NCBI GenBank assembly: GCA_934647235.1
Contig: CAKUFG010000039.1
Coordinates: 1-16,489, forward strand
Length of the DNA: 16,489 bases
Reading direction: 5' to 3'
From: an uncultured Clostridia bacterium
GTDB lineage: Bacteria > Bacillota > Clostridia > Christensenellales > Aristaeellaceae
The notes under the pieces were generated by a model. The model searched no databases and was not told the origin of the DNA. It saw nothing but the letters and a program-made list of their open reading frames with translations. Positions 7,000-13,790 of this stretch are shown piece by piece (positions within the stretch are counted from its first letter, which is position 1; each line of letters opens with the position of its first letter). A program made the translations under genes and the position numbers.

Positions 7000-7563
7000 A
7001 TGTCCGATATTACCAAGCGCGCGCTGGAAGCGTCGCTGAAAAACCTGCTGCTTCAAAAGCCGCTGGATAAGATTACCATCAACGATATTGCCGAGGACTG
7101 CGGCATCAGCCGGATGACCTTTTATTATCATTTCAAGGATATTTATGATCTGATTGAATGGTCCTGCGTAGAGGATGCGCGCCGCGCTCTGGAGGGCAAA
7201 AAGACCTACGATACCTGGCAGCAGGGCTTTTTGCAGATATTCGAGGCCGTGCAGCAGAACAAACCCTTTATCATGAATGTGTACCGCTCCGTCAGCCGTG
7301 AGCATGTGGAAAACTATCTGTATAAGTTGACCTACGCGCTGATTATCGGCGTGGTGCGCGAGCAGGCGCAGGGTTTGGATGTGCCCGAGACGGATCAGCA
7401 GTTTATCGCGCATTTTTATAAATACGCATTTGTCGGGCTGATGCTGGATTGGATCAAGGAGGATATGCGCGGAGATCCTGCCGTGCTGGTGGAACGGCTG
7501 GGCGTGATTGTCCATGGCAATATCCGCGCCGCGCTGGAGCGCATTGCAAAACAAAAGGATTAA
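7000..7563 (+). CDS. TetR/AcrR family regulator, DhaS (dihydroxyacetone-kinase regulator)-like
   Basis: The 187-residue protein begins MSDITKRALEASLKNLLLQKP, the N-terminal signature of the DhaS-like TetR branch. The helix-turn-helix lies at about 25-46 with ITINDIAEDCGISRMTFYYHF. Residues 60-187 are the helical ligand/dimer domain. AAAGGAG (about 6986-6992) is the ribosome site. The gene has its own strong promoter and is followed by a terminator, then by the oleate hydratase promoter in the same direction. Membership of the branch does not imply control of dihydroxyacetone kinase; no dha gene is present. From position alone it may regulate the hydratase in response to unsaturated fatty acids. 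Confidence 0.9.
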   Translation: MSDITKRALEASLKNLLLQKPLDKITINDIAEDCGISRMTFYYHFKDIYDLIEWSCVEDARRALEGKKTYDTWQQGFLQIFEAVQQNKPFIMNVYRSVSREHVENYLYKLTYALIIGVVREQAQGLDVPETDQQFIAHFYKYAFVGLMLDWIKEDMRGDPAVLVERLGVIVHGNIRAALERIAKQKD

Positions 7564-7600
7564 ACAAAACCGCGCTTTTGATAAAAAAAGCATCACTTTC

Positions 7601-7635
7601 GCCGCCGTGTCAGAAAATTGGGCACGGCGGCTTTT
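7601..7635 (+). terminator. Terminator after the TetR-family gene
   Basis: A 9-bp stem GCCGCCGTG/CACGGCGGC (7601-7609 with 7623-7631) is followed by only four T. It may be leaky, letting some transcripts continue into the oleate hydratase gene. Confidence 0.72.
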
Positions 7636-7642
7636 CTGCTCA

Positions 7643-7702
7643 TTGCGGGGGATGGGGCGGCTGCCTATAATCATAATCACCAAAGGGCGATAAGCCCTGG
7701 TG
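7643..7702 (+). promoter_or_regulatory. Oleate hydratase promoter with inverted repeat at the start site
   Basis: TTGCGG (7643-7648), a 17-bp spacer and TATAAT (7666-7671) make the promoter. Directly downstream CACCA/TGGTG (7678-7682 with 7698-7702) and GGGC/GCCC (7685-7688 with 7694-7697) form an imperfect inverted repeat over the expected start, either an operator or a 5' hairpin of the mRNA. Confidence 0.7.
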
Positions 7703-7729
7703 CAAAATCAATGTAGGAGGTCATCCGTT

Positions 7730-9505
7730 ATGTATTATGCCAGCGGCAACTATGAAGCCTTTGCCCGTCCCCGTAAGCCCGAGGGGGTAGATCACAAGTC
7801 TGCTTATATCATTGGCAGCGGCCTTGCCGCGCTGACGGCCGCCTGCTATCTGGTTCGGGACGGCCAGATGAAGGGCGAGCACATTCATATCCTGGAAAAG
7901 GAAGAACGTGCCGGCGGCGCCTGTGACGGCTGGAAATTTGAAAACATCGGCTATGTGATGCGCGGCGGCCGCGAGATGGACAACCATTTTGAGGTGATGT
8001 GGGATCTGTTCCACTCCATTCCCTCCATCGAAACCGAGGGCGTGAGCGTACTGGACGAGTATTACTGGCTCAACAAGGCCGATCCCAACTACTCTTTGTG
8101 CCGCGCCACCGTCAACCGCGGCGAGGACGCCCATACGGACGGCAAGTTCGATATCTCCGATAAGGGCGCAATGGAGATCATGAAGCTGTTCTTCACCCCC
8201 AATGAGGAGCTGCAGGACAAGCGCATCACCGATATCTTTGACGACGAGGTGTTCAACAGCAACTTCTGGCTGTACTGGCGCACCATGTTCGCCTTTGAAA
8301 ACTGGCACAGCGCGCTGGAAATGAAGCTGTATCTGCAGCGCTATATCCACCATATCGGCGGCCTGCCCGATTTCAAGGCGCTGCGCTTTACCAAATACAA
8401 TCAGTATGAATCCATGATTCTGCCCATGGTCAGATATCTGGAAAAGGCCGGCGTGCAGTTCCACTTTGGCGTCAAGGTGGTAAACGTGCTGTTTGACTGC
8501 AAGCCTGAGCGCAAGCTTGCCAAGAGCATCGAAACCATCCGCGACGGTAAGCCCGAAAGCATCGGCCTGACCGAGAACGACCTGGTGTTCATCACCAACG
8601 GCGGCTGCGTGGAAAACTCCAGCATGGGCAGCCAGAATGCGCCCGCGCCCTATAATACCGAGATCAAGGCGGGCGGCGGCTGGGATATGTGGCGCAAGAT
8701 CGCCGCGCAGGATCCCGCCTTCGGCCATCCGGACAAGTTCTGCTCCGATCCTGAGCAGACCAACTGGATGAGCGCCACCGTGGAAACACTGGATCAGCGC
8801 ATTATTCCCTATATCAAGGCTATCTGCAAGCGCGATCTCTTCAGCGGCAAGGTAGTCACCGGCGGCATCGTTACCGTCAAGGATTCCTCCTGGCTGATGA
8901 GCTGGACGATCAACCGCCAGCCGCAGTTCCGCGAGCAGCCCAAGGATCATTGCCTGGTATGGGTGTACAGCCTGTTCACCGATAAGCCCGGCGATTATAT
9001 CAAAAAGCCCATGCGTGCCTGCACCGGCAAGGAAATCTGCATGGAGTGGCTGTATCATATCGGCGTGCCGGAGGATCAGATTGAGGAGCTGGCCGAGCAC
9101 AGCGCCAACACCGTGCCCGTGATGATGCCCTATATCGACGCCTTCTTCATGCCCCGCGCCTATGGCGACCGGCCCAAGGTGGTGCCCGACGGCGCTGTCA
9201 ACTTTGCCTTCCTGGGGCAGTTTGCCGAAACGCCGCGCGATACCATCTTCACCACCGAGTATTCCATGCGCACCGGCATGGAGGCAGTATATACCCTGCT
9301 GAATGTCGATCGCGGTGTGCCCGAGGTGTGGGGCAGCGTGTATGATATCCGTGATCTGCTCAACGCCACCGTGCAGCTGCGCGACGGCAAGAAGATCACC
9401 GATATGGATGTGGGCCTGATGGAGAAGATGGCCTTCAAGGCTCTGATGGGCAAGGCCGCGCATACCGATCTGGAAAAGCTGCTGAAGGAATACAAGCTGA
9501 TTTAA
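7730..9505 (+). CDS. ohyA: Oleate hydratase (MCRA family, FAD-binding)
   Basis: Oleate hydratase adds water to the cis-9 double bond of oleate and related fatty acids to give 10-hydroxy acids, a membrane-associated detoxification of host unsaturated fats. The 591-residue length matches the family. The FAD Rossmann loop is IIGSGLAALTAACYL (27-41), and ILEKEERAGGACDGW (54-68) is the second FAD motif. RGGREM (78-83) carries E82, and Y201 follows in EMKLYLQRY; both agree with catalytic positions I recall for the Staphylococcus aureus enzyme. FTKYNQYESMILP (220-232) and NSSMGSQNAP (296-305) are further family blocks. ATG 7730 has AGGAGG 9 bases upstream (7715-7720); the in-frame ATG at 7700 has none. 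It is monocistronic and closed by a terminator. The adjacent TetR regulator suggests induction by substrate. Confidence 0.95.
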   Translation: MYYASGNYEAFARPRKPEGVDHKSAYIIGSGLAALTAACYLVRDGQMKGEHIHILEKEERAGGACDGWKFENIGYVMRGGREMDNHFEVMWDLFHSIPSIETEGVSVLDEYYWLNKADPNYSLCRATVNRGEDAHTDGKFDISDKGAMEIMKLFFTPNEELQDKRITDIFDDEVFNSNFWLYWRTMFAFENWHSALEMKLYLQRYIHHIGGLPDFKALRFTKYNQYESMILPMVRYLEKAGVQFHFGVKVVNVLFDCKPERKLAKSIETIRDGKPESIGLTENDLVFITNGGCVENSSMGSQNAPAPYNTEIKAGGGWDMWRKIAAQDPAFGHPDKFCSDPEQTNWMSATVETLDQRIIPYIKAICKRDLFSGKVVTGGIVTVKDSSWLMSWTINRQPQFREQPKDHCLVWVYSLFTDKPGDYIKKPMRACTGKEICMEWLYHIGVPEDQIEELAEHSANTVPVMMPYIDAFFMPRAYGDRPKVVPDGAVNFAFLGQFAETPRDTIFTTEYSMRTGMEAVYTLLNVDRGVPEVWGSVYDIRDLLNATVQLRDGKKITDMDVGLMEKMAFKALMGKAAHTDLEKLLKEYKLI

Positions 9506-9544
9506 GATCGAAAGCGTATAAATTCAGAAGCATATTAATAAAAG

Positions 9545-9576
9545 CGAAGGAGCTGTTCTAATGAGCAGCTCCTTCG
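9545..9576. terminator. Bidirectional terminator between convergent ohyA and feo operon
   Basis: A perfect 11-bp stem CGAAGGAGCTG/CAGCTCCTTCG (9545-9555 with 9566-9576) is flanked by TTT on the plus side and by CTTTTATT when read on the minus strand. It lies 39 bases past ohyA and 15 bases past the end of the feo operon. Confidence 0.85.
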
Positions 9577-9591
9577 TTTGGAATTGGCAGG

Positions 9592-9765
9592 TTATCGCTT
9601 TTGAGTTTTGTGCTTCCCGCAGGCTGCGCCGCAGTGTGCGCAGTCCCCATTACAGCCGCCATGGCCGCAGCAATCGCCGTTTTTCAGTGCCTTGCGCCAG
9701 GTGCGGAAGGCGAAAAACGCGCACAGCGCAATCACGGCCAGCAGAATATAATCCAGCGCGCGCAT
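9592..9765 (-). CDS. FeoB-associated Cys-rich membrane protein
   Basis: The 57-residue protein has one N-terminal membrane helix (about 5-22) followed by a Cys-rich tail: DCCGHGGCNGDCAHCGAAC (30-48) with seven Cys and one His, then a basic end. This is the layout of the FeoB-associated Cys-rich family found after feoB in Firmicutes, proposed to aid iron uptake by binding metal or an Fe-S cluster. Its ATG (9765-9763) shares one base with the feoB TAA stop (TAATG), which fixes the start and shows tight coupling. An open frame extends further upstream into feoB (to 9822), but that stretch only overlaps feoB and is unlike the family. Confidence 0.88.
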   Translation of the reverse strand: MRALDYILLAVIALCAFFAFRTWRKALKNGDCCGHGGCNGDCAHCGAACGKHKTQKR

Positions 9766-11753
9766 TACAGCAGCCTCGCCAGCGAGTAGGCGATCAGGGA
9801 GACCAACCACGCAACCGAACACTGCATCAGGATGACGCCCGCCGTTTTAACGACGGAATTGAGCTCGCGCCGGATGGTGGCCACAGCCGCGATACAGGGG
9901 GTGTAAAGCAGCGTGAACACCAGGAAGCTGACAGCGGTTCTGGTGGTAAACAGCGTGCCGATGGCCGCGCTGCCCAGCAGCACCTGCAGGGTGCTGACCA
10001 CCGATTCCTTGGCCACAAAGCCCGATATCAGCGCCGTGGCGCAGCGCCAATCGGCAAAGCCCAGCGGGGAGAATACGGGCGCAATCCACTGGCCCACCAG
10101 CGCCAGCAGGCTGTCCGCGCTGTCGGCAACCACATTCAGCCGCGTGTCAAAGCTTTGCAGGAACCAGATGATGATCGTGGCCAGGAAGATTACCGTGAAC
10201 GCGCGCTGCAAAAAGTCGCGCGCTTTTTCCCACAGAAGCAGCAGCACGCTCTTGAAGCTGGGCATGCGGTAGTTGGGCAGCTCCATCACAAAGGGCACAG
10301 GCTTGCCGCGGAAGACCGTTTTGTCCATGATCAGGGCGGCGACGACGCCGATCAGAATGCCCAGCACATACAGCGAGATCATCACCAGCGCGCGGTACCT
10401 GGCAAAAAACGCTGCGGTGAAGAAGGCGTAAATCGAGATCTTGGCCGAGCAGCTCATGTAGGGCGTCAGCAGGATGGTCATTTTGCGGTCGCGGTCGGAG
10501 GATACCGTGCGGGTGGCCATGATGGCCGGCACCGAGCAGCCAAAGCCGATCAGCATGGGCACGATGCTGCGGCCCGACAGGCCGATCCTGCGCAGCGGCT
10601 TGTCCATCACAAAGGCCACGCGCGCCATATAGCCCGTATCCTCCAGAATGGACAGGAAGAAAAACAGCGTTACGATGATGGGCAGGAAGGACAGCACGCT
10701 GCCTACGCCCGCGAAAATGCCGTCGATGATCAGGCTGTGCACCACGGGGTTGATGCCATAGGCGGTCAGCCCCTTGTCAACCAGGCCGGTCAGCGCATCG
10801 ATGCCCAGCCCCAAATAATCGGACAGACGCTGGCCGATAACGTCGAAGGTAAGATAAAAGGTCAGCAGCATCACACCCAGGAAGGCGGGAATGGCAGTAT
10901 AGCGACCCGTAAGAATCCTGTCGATGCGCATGGAGCGCGCATGCTCCTTGCTTTCATGGCATTTTACCACGGAGGCAGCCACCACACCCTCAATGAAGGT
11001 ATAGCGCATATCGGCCAGGGCGGCGTTGCGATCCAATCCCGTTTCGTTTTCCATCTGCACGATGCAGTGCTCCAGCAGCTCCTGCTCGTTCTGATCCAGC
11101 TTCAATTCCTGCGCCAGGTTGTCGCCGCCCTCAATCAGCTTGGCCGCGCAGAAGCGCGGGGGAATGCCCAGATTTTCGGCATGGTCGTAAATCAGATGAA
11201 CCACCGCGTGGATGCAGCGGTGCACGGCCGATTCCTCGGCGCAGAAGTCCGTCACCTTGGGCAGCACCTTGCCGCGCGCGGTGGCGATGGCCTGATCCAC
11301 CAGCTCCGATACGCCCTCGCCGTTGGCGGCGGAAATGGGAATCACCGGAATGCCCAGCGCCTGGCTCATCTTCTGCACGTCGATGGCGCCGCCGTTGGCG
11401 CGCACCTCGTCCATCATGTTCAGCGCCAGCACCATGGGCACCTGCAGCTCCAGCAGCTGCAGCGTCAGGTACAGGTTGCGCTCGATGTTGGTGGCGTCCA
11501 CAATGTTGATGATGCCGTCGGGCTTCTGATTGATGATGAAATCGCGGGAGACGATTTCCTCCTGCGTATAGGGGCGCAGGGAATAAATGCCGGGCAGATC
11601 GACCACCGAGCAGCCGCGCTGCCCGCGAATCTCGCCCATTTTTTGGTCGACCGTTACGCCGGGAAAATTGCCTACATGCTGGTTAGAACCGGTTAAAGCG
11701 TTAAAAAGCGTGGTTTTGCCGCAATTTTGATTACCTACAAGGGCAAATATCAT
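9765..11753 (-). CDS. feoB: Ferrous iron transporter FeoB (second, complete copy)
   Basis: This is a full-length 662-residue FeoB, the Fe(II) transporter of the cytoplasmic membrane. The cytosolic GTPase domain has all motifs intact: G1 GNQNCGKTT (7-15), switch GVT (32-34), G3 DLPG (52-55), G4 NMMD (112-115) and G5 ISAANG (140-145). A helical spacer (about 160-270) leads to the two Gate-type membrane halves. The conserved core stretch SIVPMLIGFGCSVPAIMATR carries the Cys-containing GxxGCxVPAIMA motif of the pore, and GFVAKESVVSTLQVLLG marks the second half. The start overlaps the feoA stop as ATGA, and the stop overlaps the downstream Cys-rich gene. It is a strong candidate for the main iron importer of the organism. 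Confidence 0.97.
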   Translation of the reverse strand: MIFALVGNQNCGKTTLFNALTGSNQHVGNFPGVTVDQKMGEIRGQRGCSVVDLPGIYSLRPYTQEEIVSRDFIINQKPDGIINIVDATNIERNLYLTLQLLELQVPMVLALNMMDEVRANGGAIDVQKMSQALGIPVIPISAANGEGVSELVDQAIATARGKVLPKVTDFCAEESAVHRCIHAVVHLIYDHAENLGIPPRFCAAKLIEGGDNLAQELKLDQNEQELLEHCIVQMENETGLDRNAALADMRYTFIEGVVAASVVKCHESKEHARSMRIDRILTGRYTAIPAFLGVMLLTFYLTFDVIGQRLSDYLGLGIDALTGLVDKGLTAYGINPVVHSLIIDGIFAGVGSVLSFLPIIVTLFFFLSILEDTGYMARVAFVMDKPLRRIGLSGRSIVPMLIGFGCSVPAIMATRTVSSDRDRKMTILLTPYMSCSAKISIYAFFTAAFFARYRALVMISLYVLGILIGVVAALIMDKTVFRGKPVPFVMELPNYRMPSFKSVLLLLWEKARDFLQRAFTVIFLATIIIWFLQSFDTRLNVVADSADSLLALVGQWIAPVFSPLGFADWRCATALISGFVAKESVVSTLQVLLGSAAIGTLFTTRTAVSFLVFTLLYTPCIAAVATIRRELNSVVKTAGVILMQCSVAWLVSLIAYSLARLL

Positions 11754-11980
11754 GATTCGACGGCCTCCACTTCAATTTTGCGGGCTTCCTCCACGCGCAG
11801 CGTCAGTTCGTATCCGCGCACCTGAATTTCAATTGGGTCGCCCATGGGGGCAATCTTTTGCAGCGTTACGCGCGTGCGGGGAATCAATCCCATATCCAGC
11901 AGCCGGCAGCGCAGCGCGCCGCTGCCGCCCACTGCGGAGATGATTGCCGAGGAGCCAACCTTTAGCTGATCCAGTGTCAT
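11750..11980 (-). CDS. feoA: FeoA family SH3-like protein (second feo locus)
   Basis: This 76-residue FeoA starts MTLDQLKVGSSA and has the family turn RLLDMGLIPRTRVTL (about 27-41), APMGDPIEI (45-53) and RGYELTLR (56-63). An in-frame ATG two codons earlier (11986) directly abuts the AGGAGG at 11992-11987. The ATG at 11980 is 6 bases from it and is taken as the start. FeoA is the cytosolic accessory of FeoB. The stop overlaps the feoB start, so the three feo genes form one tightly coupled operon driven by the promoter at 12046-12018. Confidence 0.94.
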   Translation of the reverse strand: MTLDQLKVGSSAIISAVGGSGALRCRLLDMGLIPRTRVTLQKIAPMGDPIEIQVRGYELTLRVEEARKIEVEAVES

Positions 11981-11986
11981 TGCCAT

Positions 11987-11992
11987 CCTCCT
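11987..11992 (-). promoter_or_regulatory. Ribosome binding site deciding the feoA start at 11980
   Basis: Read on the minus strand, AGGAGG is followed immediately by one ATG and, after 6 bases, by a second. Only the second has workable spacing. Confidence 0.75.
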
Positions 11993-11996
11993 GTCA

Positions 11997-12012
11997 GTTA
12001 GCTATCGCTAAC
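11997..12012. promoter_or_regulatory. Candidate metal-responsive operator of the second feo operon
   Basis: The perfect inverted repeat GTTAGC-TATC-GCTAAC covers the expected transcription start (about 12011) of the feo operon. TTAGC/GCTAA half-sites recall DtxR/IdeR-type iron boxes more than the AT-rich Fur box. Repression by an iron-bound DtxR-like protein is inferred, not shown. Confidence 0.6.
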
Positions 12013-12017
12013 AATGT

Positions 12018-12046
12018 AAGATAGCATAGGCAAACTTATTCGTCAA
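12018..12046 (-). promoter_or_regulatory. Promoter of the second feo operon
   Basis: On the minus strand TTGACG (12046-12041), a 17-bp spacer and TATCTT (12023-12018) preceded by TGC give an extended -10 promoter. Confidence 0.78.
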
Positions 12047-12050
12047 TAGG

Positions 12051-12092
12051 CTGCAAAAAAATATTTTCTTCGACACTGCAAAAAAATATTTT
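12051..12092. repeat. Two 17-bp direct repeats upstream of the feo promoter
   Basis: CTGCAAAAAAATATTTT occurs at 12051-12067 and exactly again at 12076-12092, a 25-bp period. The first copy begins 5 bases upstream of the feo -35. The A-tracts could act as an UP-element or bent DNA, or as a binding site for a regulator of either divergent gene. Confidence 0.85.
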
Positions 12093-12171
12093 ATCCGGCA
12101 CGGCGAAGGACAAAATAAGCGCATAAATACACAGAAGCTCAAGCTGAAATTGAATTGCTGGGGCAAAACTC

Positions 12172-12213
12172 AACGCTAACTGCGTTCACAAGGAGGAAAA
12201 TATCTGCTATACT
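12172..12213 (+). promoter_or_regulatory. Promoter of the XRE-HD gene, with an inverted repeat before the -35
   Basis: TTCACA (12185-12190), a 17-bp spacer and TATACT (12208-12213) preceded by TGC form a strong extended promoter. AACGC-TAACT-GCGTT (12172-12186) is an inverted repeat touching the -35. It contains GCTAAC, the half-site of the feo operator palindrome. Confidence 0.75.
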
Positions 12214-12240
12214 CATATTAGAAAAAGGGGGGTGCCTGGC

Positions 12241-13059
12241 ATGAGCATTGGAAGCAATCTGACTGCGGCCCGCAAGGCAAAGGGCTTTACGCAGGAGCAG
12301 CTGGCTGAGCGGCTGGGGGTATCTTTTCAGGCGGTGAGCGCCTGGGAAAGGGATGCGTATTTGCCGGAGGCGGGAAAGCTTGCGGCGCTTGCTTCAGCGC
12401 TGAATATATCGGCAGACCTTCTGCTGCGCGGGGAACGGCGCGATTGGAAGCTGGAAAACCCTAACTTTGACCCGGATCATATGTATACCTGGCTGAAGGC
12501 TAAAGCGCACAGCCTTGGCCTGACACAAACGCTGAAAGCGCTGCCGCTGATGAAGAAAATGCATAACGGACAGATGCGAAAGAGCATGGTCGCAGCGGTG
12601 CCTTATAGGGCGCATCCCTTGACGCTGGCCTGCCATGCTCTTGCAATGGGCATCGTTGAGGATGACGTGGTATCCGGCCTGCTCCTGCATGACGTTCTGG
12701 AGGATACGTGCGCAGCGGAAAAGGATCTGCCGGTCTGCGAGCGCGTCCGAAAGGCTGTGCGCTTGGTATCCTATAACACCTATGCGGGTAGAAAGGTGGA
12801 AATCAAGCCGATATATTTTGCGAATATCGCGCAGGATCCGCTTGCTGCGCTGATCAAATGCATCGACCGCTGCAACAACCTGTCCTGCATGCCGGACGGC
12901 TTCTCACGGGAAAAACAGGCGCGCTATGTAATCGATACAGAGCGATATGTCATGCCTCTGCTGGAGGTTGTCAAATCCATTCCGCAATGGAACAACGCAG
13001 CCTGGCTGCTGCGGTATCAGCTTAGAACCATGCTCGAAAGCTATAAGCGGCTGCTGTAA
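12241..13059 (+). CDS. XRE-family HTH domain fused to a SpoT/MESH1-like HD (alarmone hydrolase-type) domain
   Basis: The 272-residue protein has two parts. Residues 1-63 are an XRE/Cro-type helix-turn-helix (IGSNLTAARKAKGFTQEQLA... VSFQAVSAWERD). Residues about 105-245 carry the HD signature of (p)ppGpp 3'-pyrophosphohydrolases: RK at 113-114 and Y122 before the HP pair (H125), LLHDVLEDT (148-156) with H150, D151, E154 and D155, and CIDRCNNL (207-214) with D209 and N213, equivalent to the DRLHNM block. No synthetase domain follows. By family it would be a Mn-dependent hydrolase of ppGpp or a related nucleotide tied to DNA binding; the substrate is inferred. ATG 12241 follows the AAAGGGGGG site; GTG 12232 lies inside it. 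It is divergent from the feo operon and transcribed alone. Confidence 0.87.
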   Translation: MSIGSNLTAARKAKGFTQEQLAERLGVSFQAVSAWERDAYLPEAGKLAALASALNISADLLLRGERRDWKLENPNFDPDHMYTWLKAKAHSLGLTQTLKALPLMKKMHNGQMRKSMVAAVPYRAHPLTLACHALAMGIVEDDVVSGLLLHDVLEDTCAAEKDLPVCERVRKAVRLVSYNTYAGRKVEIKPIYFANIAQDPLAALIKCIDRCNNLSCMPDGFSREKQARYVIDTERYVMPLLEVVKSIPQWNNAAWLLRYQLRTMLESYKRLL

Positions 13060-13124
13060 TGGCGAAGGCAGCCTGCCGTGCCCGCACGCAGAAAGGATGG
13101 CGCATAGCTCGCATATATCTGCGG

Positions 13125-13158
13125 ACGCATGAGACAGGGCAGCCGTCAGTGCGTTTTT
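13125..13158 (+). terminator. Probable terminator after the XRE-HD gene
   Basis: ACGCATGA pairs with TCA(g)TGCGT (13125-13132 with 13146-13154) across one bulged G and is followed by five T. The stem is modest. The rest of 13060-13239 shows no gene I can support. Confidence 0.45.
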
Positions 13159-13239
13159 CATTTCAGCTTCGCTTTTCGGGGCCGAAAAAAACCGCGACGC
13201 GCTGCTTCATGCCTTTTGAATGAATAAGACTTTATACAT

Positions 13240-13269
13240 AAAAAATGCGCCGCAGAAGCCTGTGGCGCA
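13240..13269 (-). terminator. Terminator of the YegP-like gene
   Basis: Read on the minus strand, TGCGCC/GGCGCA with an inner CAG/CTG stem and a GCTT loop is followed by six T. It lies 24 bases past the stop codon. Confidence 0.88.
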
Positions 13270-13293
13270 GCATAAGCGCTGGGGGATATGCGG

Positions 13294-13665
13294 TTATTCC
13301 TGTACCTTGATATCGGCGCCGGCGGCGTTTTTGCGCACGCTTTCAATGCCGTTCAGACAGCCGGCCTTGGCGGTATAGCCCTCGGACACGGCGATGATCT
13401 GGCCGTTGGTGGCTTTCAGGCGGAAGCGGTATTCGCCGCCCTTGTCCACATACACCTCAAACTTGGGGCAGGAAACCTTGACAACCGGTTCCTCGGTCAT
13501 ATCCTGCAGGTTGGCGATGGGCGCGTTGCGGCGCACGCTGGCAATGCCCTTGCGGCAGGAAGGCTCGGACTTGTATACCTCACTGGTGGCGATCACTTCA
13601 TGATTGCCCGCAACCAGATCGAATTTTACGCCGGTGGCAGTCTTCTTGAATACGAAATATCCCAT
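13294..13665 (-). CDS. YegP/DUF1508 family protein with two tandem repeats
   Basis: The 123-residue cytosolic protein is built from two copies of the YegP (DUF1508) beta-beta-beta-alpha unit: residues about 2-53 (YFVFKKTATGVKFDLVAGN... CRKGIASVRRNA) and about 68-118 (PKFEVYVDKGGEYRFRLKATNG... CLNGIESVRKNA). Each unit has the FxL-x-A-x-NG/NH turn and a GIxSVRxNA helix, and each carries a Cys before the helix (C37-C43 region and its counterpart). The family has no firmly known biochemical role. ATG 13665 follows AAAGGTG at a suitable distance; GTG 13683 would add six residues without a ribosome site. It has a full-consensus promoter, so it is probably abundant. Confidence 0.92.
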   Translation of the reverse strand: MGYFVFKKTATGVKFDLVAGNHEVIATSEVYKSEPSCRKGIASVRRNAPIANLQDMTEEPVVKVSCPKFEVYVDKGGEYRFRLKATNGQIIAVSEGYTAKAGCLNGIESVRKNAAGADIKVQE

Positions 13666-13701
13666 GAAAAACGCACCTTTCACAGTAGATTTGATGATTT
13701 A

Positions 13702-13737
13702 ATTATAAGTCACGGCGCGGGCCTTGTCAAGACAAGG
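13702..13737 (-). promoter_or_regulatory. Full-consensus promoter of the YegP-like gene with a palindrome on the -35
   Basis: On the minus strand a perfect TTGACA (13730-13725), exactly 17 bp and a perfect TATAAT (13707-13702) are present. The -35 lies in the perfect palindrome CCTTGTC-AA-GACAAGG (13722-13737), a possible operator. Confidence 0.87.
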
Positions 13738-13743
13738 AAAGAC

Positions 13744-13769
13744 AAAACCCCCGCCCTTGCGGGCGTTTT
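13744..13769. terminator. Probable terminator of the CHR transporter operon
   Basis: CGCCC-TTGC-GGGCG (13752-13756 with 13761-13765) is a short GC-rich stem. On the minus strand it is followed by GGGGTTTTG, and on the plus strand by TTTT. It lies about 25 bases past the end of the operon. Confidence 0.5.
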
Positions 13770-13790
13770 CGCGCCTTTTTTGCAAAAAAA

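Noticed and set aside
7721..9463. 580-codon open frame on the minus strand opposite oleate hydratase
   Set aside because: It is the mirror of a well-identified gene. Composition is typical of antisense frames in GC-rich DNA.
9561..11696. 711-codon open frame on the plus strand opposite feoB
   Set aside because: Its product is Gln/His/Arg/Gly-rich without family motifs, while the opposite strand encodes a perfect FeoB.
11997..12012. Calling the feo palindrome a Fur box
   Set aside because: The Fur consensus is AT-rich GATAAT-type repeats. This repeat is GTTAGC/GCTAAC, so only a general metal-regulator operator is supported.
12051..12092. CRISPR-like array
   Set aside because: There are only two 17-bp copies with an 8-bp gap, A-tract composition, and no cas genes.
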